DNA of 64,000 nt from Liopterus haemorrhoidalis (lineage: Eukaryota > Arthropoda > Insecta > Coleoptera > Dytiscidae): NCBI GenBank assembly GCA_963971575.1, contig OZ020625.1, forward strand, positions 15,539,646-15,603,645. The letters are read 5' to 3'. The notes beneath the pieces are model-generated. The model searched no databases, was not told the origin of the DNA, and saw nothing but the letters and a program-made list of their open reading frames with translations. The number at the start of each line of letters is the position of its first letter. Position 1 is the stretch's first letter. Shown in pieces: positions 22,780-34,059 of the stretch. The position numbers and the translations under genes were made by a program.

Positions 22780-23481
22780 CAGTGGCGAAGGGAAACCTCC
22801 GCTAGACCTGCCCTCCCATAAAAAAAAAAAATTAATTAATTTTTTTTTTTAAATATTTAGATAAATCTTCAAAAATACATCAAATTATGTTCTATACAAA
22901 TTTTTGTCCAAGGCTTGGTTTACTAGTTACGAATTAATTATCATAACCATGGAAACGTTACATATAAGTATGAAAAAATTGAGACTTTTTTGAGAAAAAT
23001 TTTAAATAATTTTACAAAAACATTTCAAAATTTTTCGTTTTATCAAAAAACGTCTCAAATAAAAGTTATTAGTTATTGCATTTATAGTAACTTTTGTTCA
23101 ATAAATTTTTTCGAAATATTTTTCTGTTGCTAAATATTCGCAAAAATCTTAAAATCGACACGAGTAAACTCCCATTTCTAGTCAGCCGTTCTTCATAAAA
23201 ATCAATAGGGTTCTTCCCATTTAATAGGAGAATTTCTTAGTACCAGAACGAATTCTCTAAGTTGAACCGTTCTTGAGTTATCGTGTATACACACAGACAC
23301 ACACACACACACACACACACACATACGGACGGCACTTCGAAAATAGGTTTTTTGGAGTCCCTGGATCATGAAACGTGGTCATCAGTCAAAATCTCGACAT
23401 CGAAAATTTTCGCGATTACAATACTTGCCCCTTATATATTAAGGTCGGGCAAGTAAAAAGAGTACGTCTGGTCACCCTATC
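22780..23481 (+). repeat. Repeat B copy and right end of an outer TAGGG element
   Basis: Repeat B carries CCATGGAAACGTTACATATA, a long (CA)n near 23290-23320, and a GATCATGAAACG segment. Other copies lie at about 31990-32580, 33605-33800, 48145-48740 (reverse) and 57400-57575. GTCTGGTCACCCTA at 23468-23481 is the right end of an outer TAGGG-family element whose left end is not clear. Confidence 0.55.
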
Positions 23482-23700
23482 GAAACCTTGCATTGTTTGC
23501 ATTAAATGTCTTCCACATTCAAATGCGCAATGTGAAAGAGTATTTAGCAAAATTATTTTAATTATTTTACACAGTTAACGGCGTTGTTTTATCCAGTCAG
23601 CATGTGAAGAAACATGGTTCTTCACATGTCAAAATTGCAAACCGGGAAAAGATATGTTTGAGAAACCAAATAGCAATATGTATAAATTTAAAAACGTGAT
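23482..23700 (+). pseudogene. hAT transposase C-terminal fragment
   Basis: The frame reads CLPHSNAQCERVFSKI, the conserved hAT dimerisation motif in which the CERVFS block is diagnostic. It stops soon after. It probably belongs with the fragment at 19250-19360, separated by nested insertions. Confidence 0.7.
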
Positions 23701-23849
23701 GAAAAATTAAAAAGATGATTTTTGATGAAGTATTTAATGTATAGTAAATATATTATATATAAAATCACAACTTTTCATTATTGAGGTTACTTATTGAATA
23801 ATATTGTACCATTCCTCACAATTTAATTCTAATTTTGAATTATATAGTA

Positions 23850-24560
23850 CAGGCTATTCCAAACGTTTAGGCGGTACTGGGTTTTGAAATCTAGTAATTT
23901 TTATCTATTAATTCGGACTTTTGGTAATTTTTTTAAGCTTGGTAAATCATACTCACATTGCAAATTCTAGATTAAATTGATTGTCATTATAAAATATCAT
24001 TTTCATTGCATTTTAATTTTTGTCATTCTTATTAAAAAAAAAATATTTATTTTTTTTCTCTTCTAAATATGTAAAAATATATGCAAATTTTTAATAAATG
24101 TCATTTCCATGGTTTTATTGTTGGCATTTTAAATTTTCACATACCAAACGTGAAACATGAAATAACCCAAGCAAATTCCATTTTCTTGACAACCTAAAAG
24201 AACGAAATTCCCATTTAGTTAGGGTGACCATTTTCTTAAGAAAGCAATACGGGACGGAGCAAAAAAAAGGTCTTCATCTCCCAAATCCAAGTGAAGAGCA
24301 AAAAAAAAGGTCTTCATCTCATCTCCCAAATCCAAGTGAAGAGCAAAAAAAAAGGTCTTCATCTCATCTCCCAAATCCAAGTGAAGAGCAAAAAAAAAGG
24401 TCTTCATCTCATCTCCCAAATCCAAGTGAAGAGCAAAAAAAAAAGGTCCTCATTACATCTACAAGTTACAAAATGCGGGACTTTTGTGGGACAAAATGTT
24501 AGAATGCGGGACGAATGGTCACCCTACATTTAGTTCCTCCTAAACGTTGAGAATCGCCTG
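23850..24560. mobile_element. TTCCGCCTAA MITE (copy b) with nested TAGGG element
   Basis: Ends CAGGCTATTCCAAACG and CGTTGAGAATCGCCTG are flanked by TA. The MITE is split by the hAT-like element at 24220-24526. The internal CTTGCTTGGG-type core is shared with the other copies. Confidence 0.75.
24220..24526. mobile_element. TAGGG-family hAT element with 45-bp tandem repeat
   Basis: Termini TAGGGTGACCAT and ATGGTCACCCTA have exact 8-bp duplications CATTTAGT (24212-24219, 24527-24534). Inside, a unit of about 45 bp (GTGAAGAGC, A run, GGTCTTCATCTC, CCCAAATCCAA) is repeated about four times at 24245-24450. Open frames on both strands over the array are repeat artefacts. Confidence 0.85.
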
Positions 24561-24579
24561 TAGATTATTTGTGTACGTA

Positions 24580-24986
24580 CAGTCTGTTCCAAACGGTTAG
24601 GCGGAACTAATTGGAAATTTCGTACTTTTAGGTTGTCACGAGAAGGGACCTTGCTTGGGTTATTTCATTTTTCACGTTGGGATATCAAAATTTAAAATTC
24701 CAACAATAAAACCATGGAAACGAATGACATATGTCAAAATTAAATATTTTTTTTAGATATTTTAATAACAAAAAAATAAATAAATGGGAAATTTGTATTA
24801 AGAATGACACAAAAAATCAAAATATAAAGAAAATGACATTTTAAAATGATATTAACCTTAACCAAAAAATGTTTATTGTAAGTATGATTTACAAAGCTTA
24901 AACAAAACGGCCGAAAGGCACGATTTAAACGATGAAAGTAACTAGATTGCAAAATTTAGTTCCGCTTAACCGTTTGGAACAGACTG
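24580..24986. mobile_element. TTCCGCCTAA MITE (copy c)
   Basis: A well-kept 407-bp member with ends CAGTCTGTTCCAAACGGTTA and the inverse CCGTTTGGAACAGACTG, TA on each side. The interior has no gene. It gives the best view of the terminal repeat, which resembles Tc1/mariner ends. Confidence 0.85.
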
Positions 24987-24989
24987 TAT

Positions 24990-25620
24990 TTCCTTTCAAT
25001 AATAAATTATAATAAAAATTGATTGATAATAAAAATGTTTTTTTTTAAATTTTATTACTTTACTATCCCGTGTCGCGGGTGTACGATAATTTTTATGAAA
25101 ATACGATAATTTTCGCTACAGCGTACGATTATTTCATTATACGGAGTTGGCAACACTGGACCGACTGTTATGACTCACATACAGGTACAGTGATACGATA
25201 GAAAATCAGTTAGTCAACGTCCACTTGGAAATATTTTTTTTATTAATTCGACATTAGATATTTGTTTTTACTTTAATTTTTTGATATTTTCGATTGCCTG
25301 TTCTCACTTTTATGCTACTTTTTTTTTATAAATTCAACGCGTGGGTCCCTTAAAAAGCCATCGCGGGTCAGTGTCTGACCCGCGGGTCATAGGTTCGCCA
25401 CCACTGGCCTATACCATATTTTCGAACGGAGGGAGTAATTGATTAGATTAACCACCGAAATTTCTTTGAAAATCTATTTTGTAATATTCAAAACATAGTT
25501 ACAGTAGAAATAACTTAACTTCCATTTTACCGCGCCATAAAACAATAAAAAAGTCGTAAATGAACACATGCGATTGACGGCGCTACTTCAAAGCGTTATA
25601 AAGATGTGCGCACTGAAGTG
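24990..25620. other. hAT relics, no gene
   Basis: ATACGGAGTTGGCAACACTG near 25139-25158 and GGTTCGCCACCACTG near 25393 look like right ends of two hAT elements. Left partners were not found. The rest is AT-rich and featureless. Confidence 0.45.
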
Positions 25621-26483
25621 TTTTAAATTATGCTCGTTCTGTCCCAAAATAGTCATATTTGTAAGTTTTTATTTCTGACCCAAACAAAGCATTTACTAGT
25701 GTATATGTTTAAAAGCACATTTTGTCTTGCTTCGAAGCCTAGAATTATTGTTTTAAATTAGTGAAATTAAACATGAAACACTGTTAAACATACTTGGTTT
25801 GTAAGAAAGTGGATTTAAATTAAGCGCAGCCCTTTAAGTATGCAACCAATAATACACTGGTGTTACGCAGGAAGTCAACACATCTACAATACAAAAAGAT
25901 ACTTTTAAACATTAAAAAACATGGAAAACATTATACATTTACAACAAATTAACAAAACTAAGATATATTAAACATAATATTGATAAATTTAATGTTTTAT
26001 AACGCATATTTATTATTATTTTAGTATTTATTTATAAAACGTCTCATCCCTACTACTGAGTTTTCAGCCAATTAAAATTTACCCCTTCCATTTTCAGAAA
26101 TCTCAAATTCTTGGGGAAAATAATTCATTCTCAGTTCTTAGTTTATCTGTTAGAGAAGTAGCATTATAGTGTGGTGAAATTTTTTAAATATTTAGTTTGT
26201 TTTGATTTTTGTGTTCTAATTTTTAGTTTTACTATTTTTTTTTTAAAGTAAGTATTAATTTAAACATTTCAAATTATAAGTTGTTATATTTGTAATAATT
26301 AACGTATTAAGAGCTAATAGCCAAGGATGATAATCCTTAAAGATGTTAAAACTAAAATATTTGTTTATTATATAATTCGCCTGTTTCTTTGGTTTTACTG
26401 GAACTAGATTTTCAATTTTAGAAACTTTTACCCAAATAGTAAGGTTTTTGGTCATTTTGTTTAACAAAAGCCCACTTCAAACT

Positions 26484-26750
26484 TTAAAAAGACAGTTCTA
26501 TTATGTCCTCAAAGTCTAATTTTTGAAGGATATCACTTTCTATGCACATGATTGACAAATTAGTAAGTCGTTCTTGTAACATAGTCGTTCGTAATTCATT
26601 TTTTATTCTTTTTAGCCGTAAAAATGAGCGCTCTCCACTAAAATTGGTTACCATTAAGCAAAGGAATATCCTTGCAGCAACTTCCACATTCGGGAAAATT
26701 TCTTTTGATTTATCTGCTTTTATTAGAATATGTAAGGCTGAGATACTCAA
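26484..26750 (-). pseudogene. hAT transposase C-terminal domain (ZMYM1-like)
   Basis: On the minus strand EIFPNVEVAARIFLCLMVTN leads into FSGERSFLRLKRIKNELRTT and LSIMCIESDILQKLDFEDII. GERSF with the downstream KRIKN..LRTTM is the hAT dimerisation domain. No upstream catalytic region or BED finger is present, and the frame ends where the element right end is deleted. It is the less damaged partner of 2635-2886. Confidence 0.8.
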
Positions 26751-27810
26751 GTCCGTCGATTCATTTGCAAGGTTTTTTAATAAAAGTAGTAAAATTGCAC
26801 TAAAAAATTGAGCTCCTCTTTTTTCCGTGTAAACGACGACCTCGGCATTTTGAGGCCCCCATCAAGCCGGGGCCCTGAGCTCGTGCCCCATGTGCCCTTA
26901 TGAAAAAGACGGAACTGGTTACGAGCTTTTATGGTAGAAATGTGTCAAAATTTTGTTTAAAAATATCTTTATTTTGTTATTATTGTGTAGCGCTCTAATA
27001 TCTTCAGATGTCTGGTTACAGATTATAAAAATTAGTGAAGTCTTCAAATATATAATGTTTTGGAACGATTTTAAAACATTTGCACCCTTAAATTTTCTAA
27101 TAATACTTGTTCAAAAAATTAAATTTTGTTCTTGGCGTTTTATTGGCGGTGCCTTTGACGTTAGTTTTCATGACGCCTACTAGTTTTAGAGAAGTAACTT
27201 TATAACTGCAGATCGCCACCTAGTCGCCAATTTGCGATAAGTATTGAAATATTTTTGATTGTACATTTTCCAAAAGACACCGCGTTATTGTTAGGCGACG
27301 TAAGGTCTCACCGTCTTCAGAATACAGAGACATGGGTTGTGGATTCATAAATTATTAGTTTCATTTATTATTAGTAAGCAGAGCCGGCGCTAGATCTTTT
27401 GGCGCCCGGGGAAAACCCGCCAAACTACACCTATTAATCCGCGGATATCCGTTATTTTTCTGCGGATAAATTATCATTTAAATCGGATGCGGATCAGATG
27501 CGGATTATACATCATATCCGCAATATCCGCGTGAACATAAAATCTTTGGTTGAACGCCGGTTCCTAAGGAAAACGCGTTTAGAACCCCAAAAATGTATCG
27601 CTAGCATTTGTATTGTGCTTATGGCTAGGCTTACCATACGTCCCGGTTTAACCGGGATTGTCCCGGTATGAAGGTATTGTCCCGGCGTCCCGGCCAGTTT
27701 GTCATTTTTTCCCGGATATTATAAAAATGGATATTTGTAAAAATTAAAAAGTGCAAAATATATACGCACTACAAAAAGCTCAGTCTGGGAAAATGGCGAT
27801 TAGACAATTA

Positions 27811-28117
27811 TAGGCGATTCCAAACTTTTAGGCGGAACTAGATTTTGAAATCTAGTAATTTTTATCTATTAATTCGGACTTTTAGTCATTTTGTTCAAGC
27901 TTTGTAAATCATACTCACATTGCGAATTCCTGCTTAAATTGATTGTCATTATAAAATGTCCTTTTCATTGCATTTGAATTTTATGTTATTCTTAATAAAA
28001 ATCTTCAAAATATGGAAAAATATGAAACATGAAATAACCCAAGCAAGGTCCCTTCTCGTGACAACCTAAAAGAATGAATATTCCATTTAGTTCCGCCTAA
28101 AAGTTTGGAATAGCCTA
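27811..28117. mobile_element. TTCCGCCTAA MITE (copy d)
   Basis: Inverted ends TAGGCGATTCCAAACTTTTA and the inverse AAAAGTTTGGAATAGCCTA with TA flanks. It is the duplicate of 1241-1548. Confidence 0.75.
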
Positions 28118-28181
28118 TAGTTAAAAATAACAACGAATTTTTAAAGACATTTCACGCTAGTGATAAATATTAATAACTTTT

Positions 28182-28537
28182 TAATAATAAGTTATGTTAA
28201 ATTAAGAGTAATTAAAAATTATTACTACGTAAATTTGATTTTTCTTTACCATTCCGTTATTTATCCTTTTTAATAATAAGTTATGTTAAATTAAGAGTAA
28301 TTAAAAATTATTACTACGTAAATTTGATTTTTCTTTACCATTCCGTTATTTATCCTTTTTAATAATAAGTTATGTTAAATTAAGAGTAATTAAAAATTAT
28401 TACTACGTAAATTTGATTTTTCTTTACCATTCCGTTATTTATCCTTTTTAATAATAAGTTATGTTAAATTAAGAGTAATTAAAAATTATTACTACGTAAA
28501 TTTGATTTTTCTTTACCATTCCCTTATTTATCCTTTT
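28182..28537. repeat. Four-copy 89-bp tandem repeat
   Basis: Units begin TAATAATAAGTTATGTTAAA at 28182, 28271, 28360 and 28449, a constant 89-bp period, and the start of a fifth lies at 28538. Units are almost identical. The other arm has one unit (about 1083-1180), so the expansion is recent. There are no spacers. Confidence 0.9.
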
Positions 28538-28958
28538 TAATCATAAGTACTAGAAGCGCAGAAGGCGTTACTTTCTGTTTTTAGCAAAATCTCAAAATTG
28601 TCCCGGTTTGAGAAAAAATATTATGGTAAGTCTAGTTATGGCAAGAGTGCAATAATGATACGTTACGGCACTTTTTACTTTTTTTACTCTTCCCATAAAG
28701 ACCTACTTTACGCTTACTTAAATAGTTAAATATAGTAGTTTATATAACAGTCGTAGATACAACAATTTCATTGGATTTATTGCCAGTTTATTCATTTAAA
28801 AATAATTATGTAACGTATCGCCATATTTTGCATTTTTGGAAATATTAGTAAAAATTAACCATGTTAATATGCCATGTCAAATTTGAAAAAATAAAAACAT
28901 CTTAAAGTTTTTAAATCGTCATACAACTTTCATCTTTTAATGCATAATAGGATGAATT

Positions 28959-29155
28959 CAGTGGCGGATCAAGCCTTCGCCGGGCCCAAGACATTTTTGA
29001 TTTACGGGCCCTCAACCTATGATTTACGGGCCCTCAACCTAGAGGCGTTCAAATTGAAGATCAAAAACAAAGGTGCTCACCTCCCAAATCCGGGCCCTTG
29101 ACAATTACGGGCCCAAGACATATGTCTTTTTTGTCTCTGCGAAAGTCCGCCACTG
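28959..29155. mobile_element. hAT MITE, CAGTGGCGGATC family
   Basis: A 197-bp element with ends CAGTGGCGGATCAAGCC and GAAAGTCCGCCACTG and exact GATGAATT duplications (28951-28958, 29156-29163). The other duplication arm has the empty site near 640-650. It carries one GGTGCTCACC hairpin-like motif. Confidence 0.9.
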
Positions 29156-29189
29156 GATGAATTTAAGAATTTTGTTTTATTATTAAGAA

Positions 29190-29723
29190 CTTATTTTTTT
29201 TAAATTTTCTGATCTTATAGACTTTCCTTGTTATTTATTGGTCATAAATGTAATAAATTAATCTGTTTAATTATTTCTAAATATCACTGCTCTAAAACAA
29301 TAATGAGATATCTTAAAAAACTAAGTTTCTCAGATATTGCTGTTGAAAGTTTTACATTTTATATAAACTTGGTTTTGACTTGGTTTGAGTCGAATAATTG
29401 TAATTTCCATCTTTATTTTTTAATCTATATAATCTCAGTACGACGTTAGATAGAAAACATATTTCTAGACCCAGTAATATGTAATGTGGTACAATGTTAA
29501 AAATTTCCTCTGCCCCCACCAAAATTGCTCTGGCCCCCAGTTGGCCCCCTCAGAATTGTTTGGAGAAAAATGTATTTTAGAAGTGAGGACCTTTTTTTTA
29601 GGTCATCACTTGTATTTTCATGTGTAAACGATAAAAACAATAATTTGAAATATTTCCTGGCCCCAACAAATGTTTCTCAAAAATTTCCTGCCCCCCAGAT
29701 TTTAATAGCTAGCTCCGCCACTG
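29190..29723 (-). mobile_element. CAGTGGCGGAGCTAG family repeat, arm-2 copy
   Basis: The reverse-strand end CAGTGGCGGAGCTAGCTA is at 29723 and the hairpin motif at 29581-29611. It marks the left boundary of gene unit 2, as its relatives do at 19203 and 55766. Confidence 0.65.
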
Positions 29724-30839
29724 CTTATAATAGTTATTTCCAAACAGACAGCAAATCCTGTGCGGATATTTTTGCGGATGCGGATTGGATGCGGATATTT
29801 ATATTTTCAAAGGCTGCGGATGCGGATTCTGTCTATGCGGATGCGGATACAGAAAAACGTATCCGCGTAGAGCTCTAGTCATAGTAAAGGAGACTTTAGT
29901 TGACAGATGACGGTTAATTAATGCATATGGTTCAATGGGAGAGAACTATAGCAATAAAATTTCCATTTTAGAATAGAGACATATCATTTGTTCACAGGCA
30001 AAGCTAGAAATAGAGGAAGAGATGCAATTTGTTTCACTCATAGAGAAGGAAAGACCATTAGCACCCGCCCAGAACTGAATGCGCTCGCGTGTATACAAAG
30101 CGACATACGTTGCAGTTACCATATTATAATATAACAAAAAAAGACAAAAATTAATAACGTACGTTACAGTAAGAAGCAGAAATATGTTCTTGACATCTTA
30201 CATAAAACTGTGTAAAATAGATATATATATATATATATTTCTTTATCGGTTCTCAATCGATCAATCTGTCAAGTAAATTCTCCTTTACTGTATAAGCGAT
30301 AAGTCTCACGTATAAAAAGATATGTTTCTGGCCGGGACTTTGAAATTTCGCAAAAACCGATATGTCGTTATATCAGATGTCGTTATAAACGATATCCACT
30401 GTACTCCATTTCACCTGTACTGCATTCTCACCTTTGAATGGTTTATAAAAGTCTACACGACATATCTGACCAGTGGCGCACCCAGGAATTTTTGTTGGGA
30501 GGGCTGGAAGACAAAATTATGAAAATATAAAGTGATGACCTAAAAATCTCTATCTAATCTCTATTTTTAAAATTTTCTTGTGTGTTTGTGTGTTTTTATT
30601 TTTATTTCCTTCCTTCATAGGGGGCGGGGGATGGGCCACCTTCCTGGGTGCGCCAGTGTATCTGACAAACCTACCTATGAATTCCTGAAATTTGTTAAAA
30701 TTCAAAATTAACATTATTGTTTGTACATATTTAATTATTTGTTTCAGATTAACTTCAAAAATAAAATACTATAAAATTTTCAATTGCGTTAAATTCCAAA
30801 TTTCCATTTAACATTGTTTTTAATAGATTATTAAAAAAT
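29724..30839. other. 5' flank of gene copy 2
   Basis: Matches 55767-56784 upstream of copy 3. A GCGGAT-rich stretch is at 29757-29870. A conserved TTGTTTCAG followed by ATTAACTT at about 30740-30755 could be a splice acceptor of a 5' untranslated exon; this is inference. An (AT)n run is near 30222. No other gene is seen. Confidence 0.5.
30471..30658. mobile_element. hAT MITE, CAGTGGCGCACC family
   Basis: Ends CAGTGGCGCACCCAGGAA and CCTGGGTGCGCCAGTG are flanked by exact TATCTGAC duplications (30463-30470, 30659-30666). The corresponding position upstream of gene copy 3 (about 56600) is empty. A relative without a clear right end is in the copy-2 intron at 45415-45590. Confidence 0.9.
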
Positions 30840-31178
30840 ATGTTGTATCCTCAGTGTCTTCCAAGACCCCCAATTCCCCAAATTCCCCCCATCCCACAAA
30901 TTCCCCTCATCCTCCAAATTCCCCCCATACCACAAATACCACCATCTGGAACACCAGTTTCCAATATTTATCCAATTGGTCAGCGATTATTAAATTTAAC
31001 TGTGGCAACTGGATATGATTCGATTCAACAAAATGGACAAAGAAGACTTGGACCACCTCCAAATTGGATGGGACCTCCACCACTCAAGGGATCGGAACTG
31101 TTCGTTGGTAATTTACCACGAGATATGTTTGAAGATGAAATTTTTCCATTGGTTTCAACACTGGGTACAGTTTATGTA
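30840..31178 (+). CDS. A1CF/RBM46-like protein, copy 2, N-terminal exon with first half of RRM1
   Basis: The ATG at 30840 opens a frame of 113 codons. Residues 1-37 are proline-isoleucine repeats (IPQIPPIPQIP). Residues near 60-75 read ATGYDSIQQNGQRRLGPPP, matching the conserved TGYSLVQENGQRKYGGPPP region in A1CF/RBM47. GSELFVGNLPRDMFEDEI is the start of RRM1, with RNP2 motif LFVGNL. The exon ends GTVYV before donor GTACGT at 31179, phase 0; a second donor 3 bases upstream gives the same phase. The rest of RRM1 is not found downstream. Copy 3 lacks this ATG, so the start is the most likely but not certain. Confidence 0.8.
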
Positions 31179-31216
31179 GTACGTTTTTTTAGTTTTTTTT
31201 TTTTTTCCTATGTTTA

Positions 31217-31760
31217 TACACGAGGCTTGCCTCTTATTTTTCGGGATTGCGCTAAACTAGTGCTGCCACCTGACAACTGACGCTTCTATCGTAAAGTTTG
31301 ACATTTTTGACGGTATACGTACTCAGAACGTTTTGACGTACGAGCTCTATTTGTGTTTACAGTGACTTGAAAAGATCCATCTTGGCTAAAAATCGAATTA
31401 AATCGTGAACATTTTCGAGCGATTATTTTTTACAACTTTCGACGTGGATTAACCCAACAACAGTGCATTGATGAATTTAATTTGACTTTTGGCCATAAAG
31501 CAAAACAATCAATTTTGTTGTGTGCCGCAAAGTTAATCGAAAATAAGGAAAAATTCTTCTTAAACATCCCATAATTTACCTAAATCGAAAAAAATCAATT
31601 GAAACAACGTTTGGAGGCAAAGAGAAAGTGGATCGTAGGTTTTTATGGACCCAAAAACTAAAAATGGGCAAAAATCCTCGTTGTATTTTATGGAAAGTGA
31701 TTTTTTACACCCAAGAAAAGACTGAAAACAAGCATTTATCCCACCCAAAATTTGCCTTAA
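31217..31760 (+). pseudogene. Mariner transposase N-terminal fragment
   Basis: Frame pieces read EHFRAIIFYNFRRGLTQQQC and IDEFNLTFG, the first helix-turn-helix of Mos1/SETMAR-type mariner transposases. Downstream codons carry stops and the catalytic domain is missing. ACGAGGCTTGCCTCTTATT near 31219 may be its terminal repeat. It lies in the intron just after the N-terminal exon, next to a long T run. Confidence 0.65.
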
Positions 31761-31989
31761 TCATCAGTTGATATATTAAAAGGCCCTTCTACTTTTTCAG
31801 GCAGAGATATTAATTTTTAATAATATATTTACCATATTTTTGTTTTTATTATATTGACAGACAGTCAAAAAGAATTAAAAATACAATGAAAAACTACAAA
31901 TTTCCTTGAAATTTCTTTAGAATAGTATATCATTACATATCTTGTAAATCGTAGATTACCTTTAAGTTAAAAAAAAAAAAAAAACAGCT

Positions 31990-32580
31990 GTGGCCACCAC
32001 AGGACCGACCGCCATCATAAAGTACTTGTATAAAATACATTCTAGCAGCAGAGTAGAAATAACATGACCTAATATTTCTTAACAGACATATTATTTATCA
32101 TGACCATGGAAACGTTACATATAAGTATGAAAATTTTTTCGTTTTATCAAAAAACTTCTCAAAGAAAAGTTATTAGTTATTGCATTTATAGCAACTTTTG
32201 TTATATATAAAATATATTATTATTGTAATATTTTTTTTGAAATATTTTTCTATTAAATATTCGCAAAAATCTTAAAATCGACACGAATAAACTCCCATTT
32301 CTAGTAAAACCGATTTTTACCAAAAGTTGATCAACTCGTGCCATTGATGTCAAAAGCTTAAATATGCAGTTTCATAAAAATCCTTTTAGCCGAATTTGCT
32401 CTGCACGTGTACACAGACAGACAGACGGACGGACAGGCAGACCGACAGACATCATGCTAAAAATAGTCAAAACGTTATGTAGGGACCTCAATTCGTGGAG
32501 ATCCATCGAAATTTCGAAATATCAAAATCGGTATGATCACAATACCTCCCTTATATACGTTGGCGGTCGATAAAAAAGCT
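31990..32580 (+). repeat. Repeat B copy
   Basis: It contains CCATGGAAACGTTACATATA, AAAGTTGATCAACTCGTGCC, an ACAG/ACGG-rich run at 32410-32450, and ends near TACGTTGGCGGTCGATAAA. It has no coding content. Confidence 0.6.
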
Positions 32581-32599
32581 CGGAAAACAGGAAAAATAC

Positions 32600-33525
32600 A
32601 AGGTGTCTCAAAAGAAATTTTATATTTAGTGGATCGATTAAAAAAAAAGTAAGCCGTATATAGAAAAAATGTTTATTAATTATTAAAATACACTTTTTGG
32701 GGATTTATTTCTTAAAAATAATATCGTCTAAATGTAGACCCTCGCGTTCTCGGCACTCATTTAATCGAACAGTAAAATTACTTATGACGTCTCGGCAGGT
32801 GGACTCAGGGATGGCTGCCATTTCGTGACGGATATTTTCTTTCAAATGCGCCAGTGAAGCCGGTTTATTGGCGTAAACTTTAGATTTAAGATAACCCTAT
32901 AGGAAAAAGTCCATAGGGGTTAAATCTGGACTGCGTGGAGGCCAATTTATGTCACCTCTCCGGGAGATCAATTTGCCTGAGAAAATTTCACGAACACGTG
33001 GCAGAGACATATTGGACGTGTGTGAAGTTGCTCCGTCCTGTTGGAACCATGTTCTTTGGTTATAGGTCTTTGTGCATAATGCGATGTAATGATGATCTAT
33101 GCACATTTAAAGCACTTGCGCGCTTCCGAATTGAAAGGTTCGGGTCGTCACGAACAGACTGATTAACATTCTCCACGTTTTCTACCGTTCTTGATGACCT
33201 AGGTCGCCCGGATTTTGATTTATCCAGCGTTGTACCAGTCTCTTCAAACTTTTTAACCCAATGTCGAATGAGAGGAATGCTTGGCGCATCATTTAAGTGG
33301 CGAAAACCTCGAATACTGCAGAATTTTCTACGCGCTACAGTCGCCGAATCATCGTTTTTGTAAAACTCTTGCACGCATATCGCGCGGTCTGCTCCCGAGA
33401 AACGCTCCATAGCGACTGCATTCCCAAGAGCCACGCTACCGATTGACATAACCCCCGCGCCCCTCGGATTCGTTGCGTTCACGCAGTAAGCTAAATAAAT
33501 ATAAAATTTCTTTTGAGACACCTTG
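32600..33525 (-). mobile_element. Mariner/Tc1-like element, internally deleted
   Basis: Terminal repeats CAAGGTGTCTCAAAAG and CTTTTGAGACACCTTG are perfect inverses, extended by AAATTTTATATTTA on both sides, with TA at 32598-32599 and 33526-33527. The 926-bp length is well under the usual 1.3 kb. The gene is on the minus strand and is disabled by an internal deletion and a stop. Confidence 0.9.
32700..33415 (-). pseudogene. Mariner-family transposase, two pieces
   Basis: The N-terminal piece (from about 33408) reads MERFSGADRAICVQEFYKND, ARRKFCSIRG, IRHWVKKFEETGTTLDKSKS and SIRKRASALNVHRSSLHRIM, a paired helix-turn-helix of the insect mariner family with this start. A deletion at about 33060 removes the first catalytic aspartate region. 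The C-terminal piece resumes NQRTWFQQDGATSHT and WPPRSPDLTPMDFFL, the second and third catalytic boxes, followed by a stop where the family has W (TGG to TAG, about 32896). The frame then continues ENIRHEMAAIPEST. It is inactive. Confidence 0.85.
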
Positions 33526-33604
33526 TACAACCCGTGTTCATTTTCACTATGTAAACTAATGTCACTCTCGAGTGTTCCAGCTTTGCCGCATATGGCGCTG
33601 CGAT

Positions 33605-33995
33605 CTTAAAAAGTTTTCCCTATAGCAACTTTTGTCAAATAATTTTTTTCGAAATATTTCTGTGTTGTGAAATATTCACAAAAATCTTAAAACCGACCCG
33701 AGTAATCTCCCATTTCTAGTTAACCGATTTTTACCTAAAGTTGACCAACTCGTGCCATTGATGTCAAAAGCTTAAATATGAAGTTTCATAAAAATCACTG
33801 TTCGTATCTAGAGGTCAAAATAGGATATGGATATAGTTTGTATAGTTAAAGTGTAAAAATATTTAAATTGCAACCATTTAAAACAAAAGAATATGTTTAA
33901 AATTTTTCGGTACGCCACTGCATATTCTAAGAAAAGGGCGCAGTTTGACGGGTTTGCCCCGAGCGCCAAAAGAGCTAGTGCCGGCTCTGATAGCA
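33605..33995. repeat. Repeat B fragment and hAT end
   Basis: Bases 33605-33800 repeat the AACTCGTGCCATTGATGTCA segment of Repeat B. GCGCCAAAAGAGCTAGTGCC at 33962 is the GAGCCGGC hAT-end motif also seen near 1985 and 27385. Confidence 0.5.
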
Positions 33996-34059
33996 ACACT
34001 AGTAGATCGCGGAGCACAGCTTAACCGCGCTAGGTATTTTAACATAAACAGGCGCGTGT

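Larger units (their letters stand above)
27626..28634 (+). mobile_element. TAGGG/TTACCATACG-family hAT element, arm-2 copy
   Basis: Starts TAGGCTTACCATACGTCCCG, ends TTATGGTAAGTCTA. The flanks CTTATGGC and GTTATGGC match at 7 of 8 bases. It contains the TA-target MITE at 27811-28117 and the 89-bp array at 28182-28537. Confidence 0.7.
25800..29780. repeat. Inverted segmental duplication, arm 2
   Basis: It mirrors 1-4440. Its first part also matches 60010-62070, where a Tc1-like element is inserted; the undisturbed target TA is at 25802-25803 here. The stretch 26960-27620 holds the GCGGAT-rich and GAGCCGGCGCTAG motifs and no gene. Confidence 0.8.

Noticed and set aside
24219..24533. Frames on both strands over the 45-bp repeat
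   Set aside because: Multiple of three unit length keeps frames open; it is a repeat inside a hAT MITE.
28182..28537. Regular direct repeats resembling a CRISPR array
   Set aside because: Units are contiguous 89-bp copies without unique spacers in a eukaryotic repeat region; a tandem duplication.
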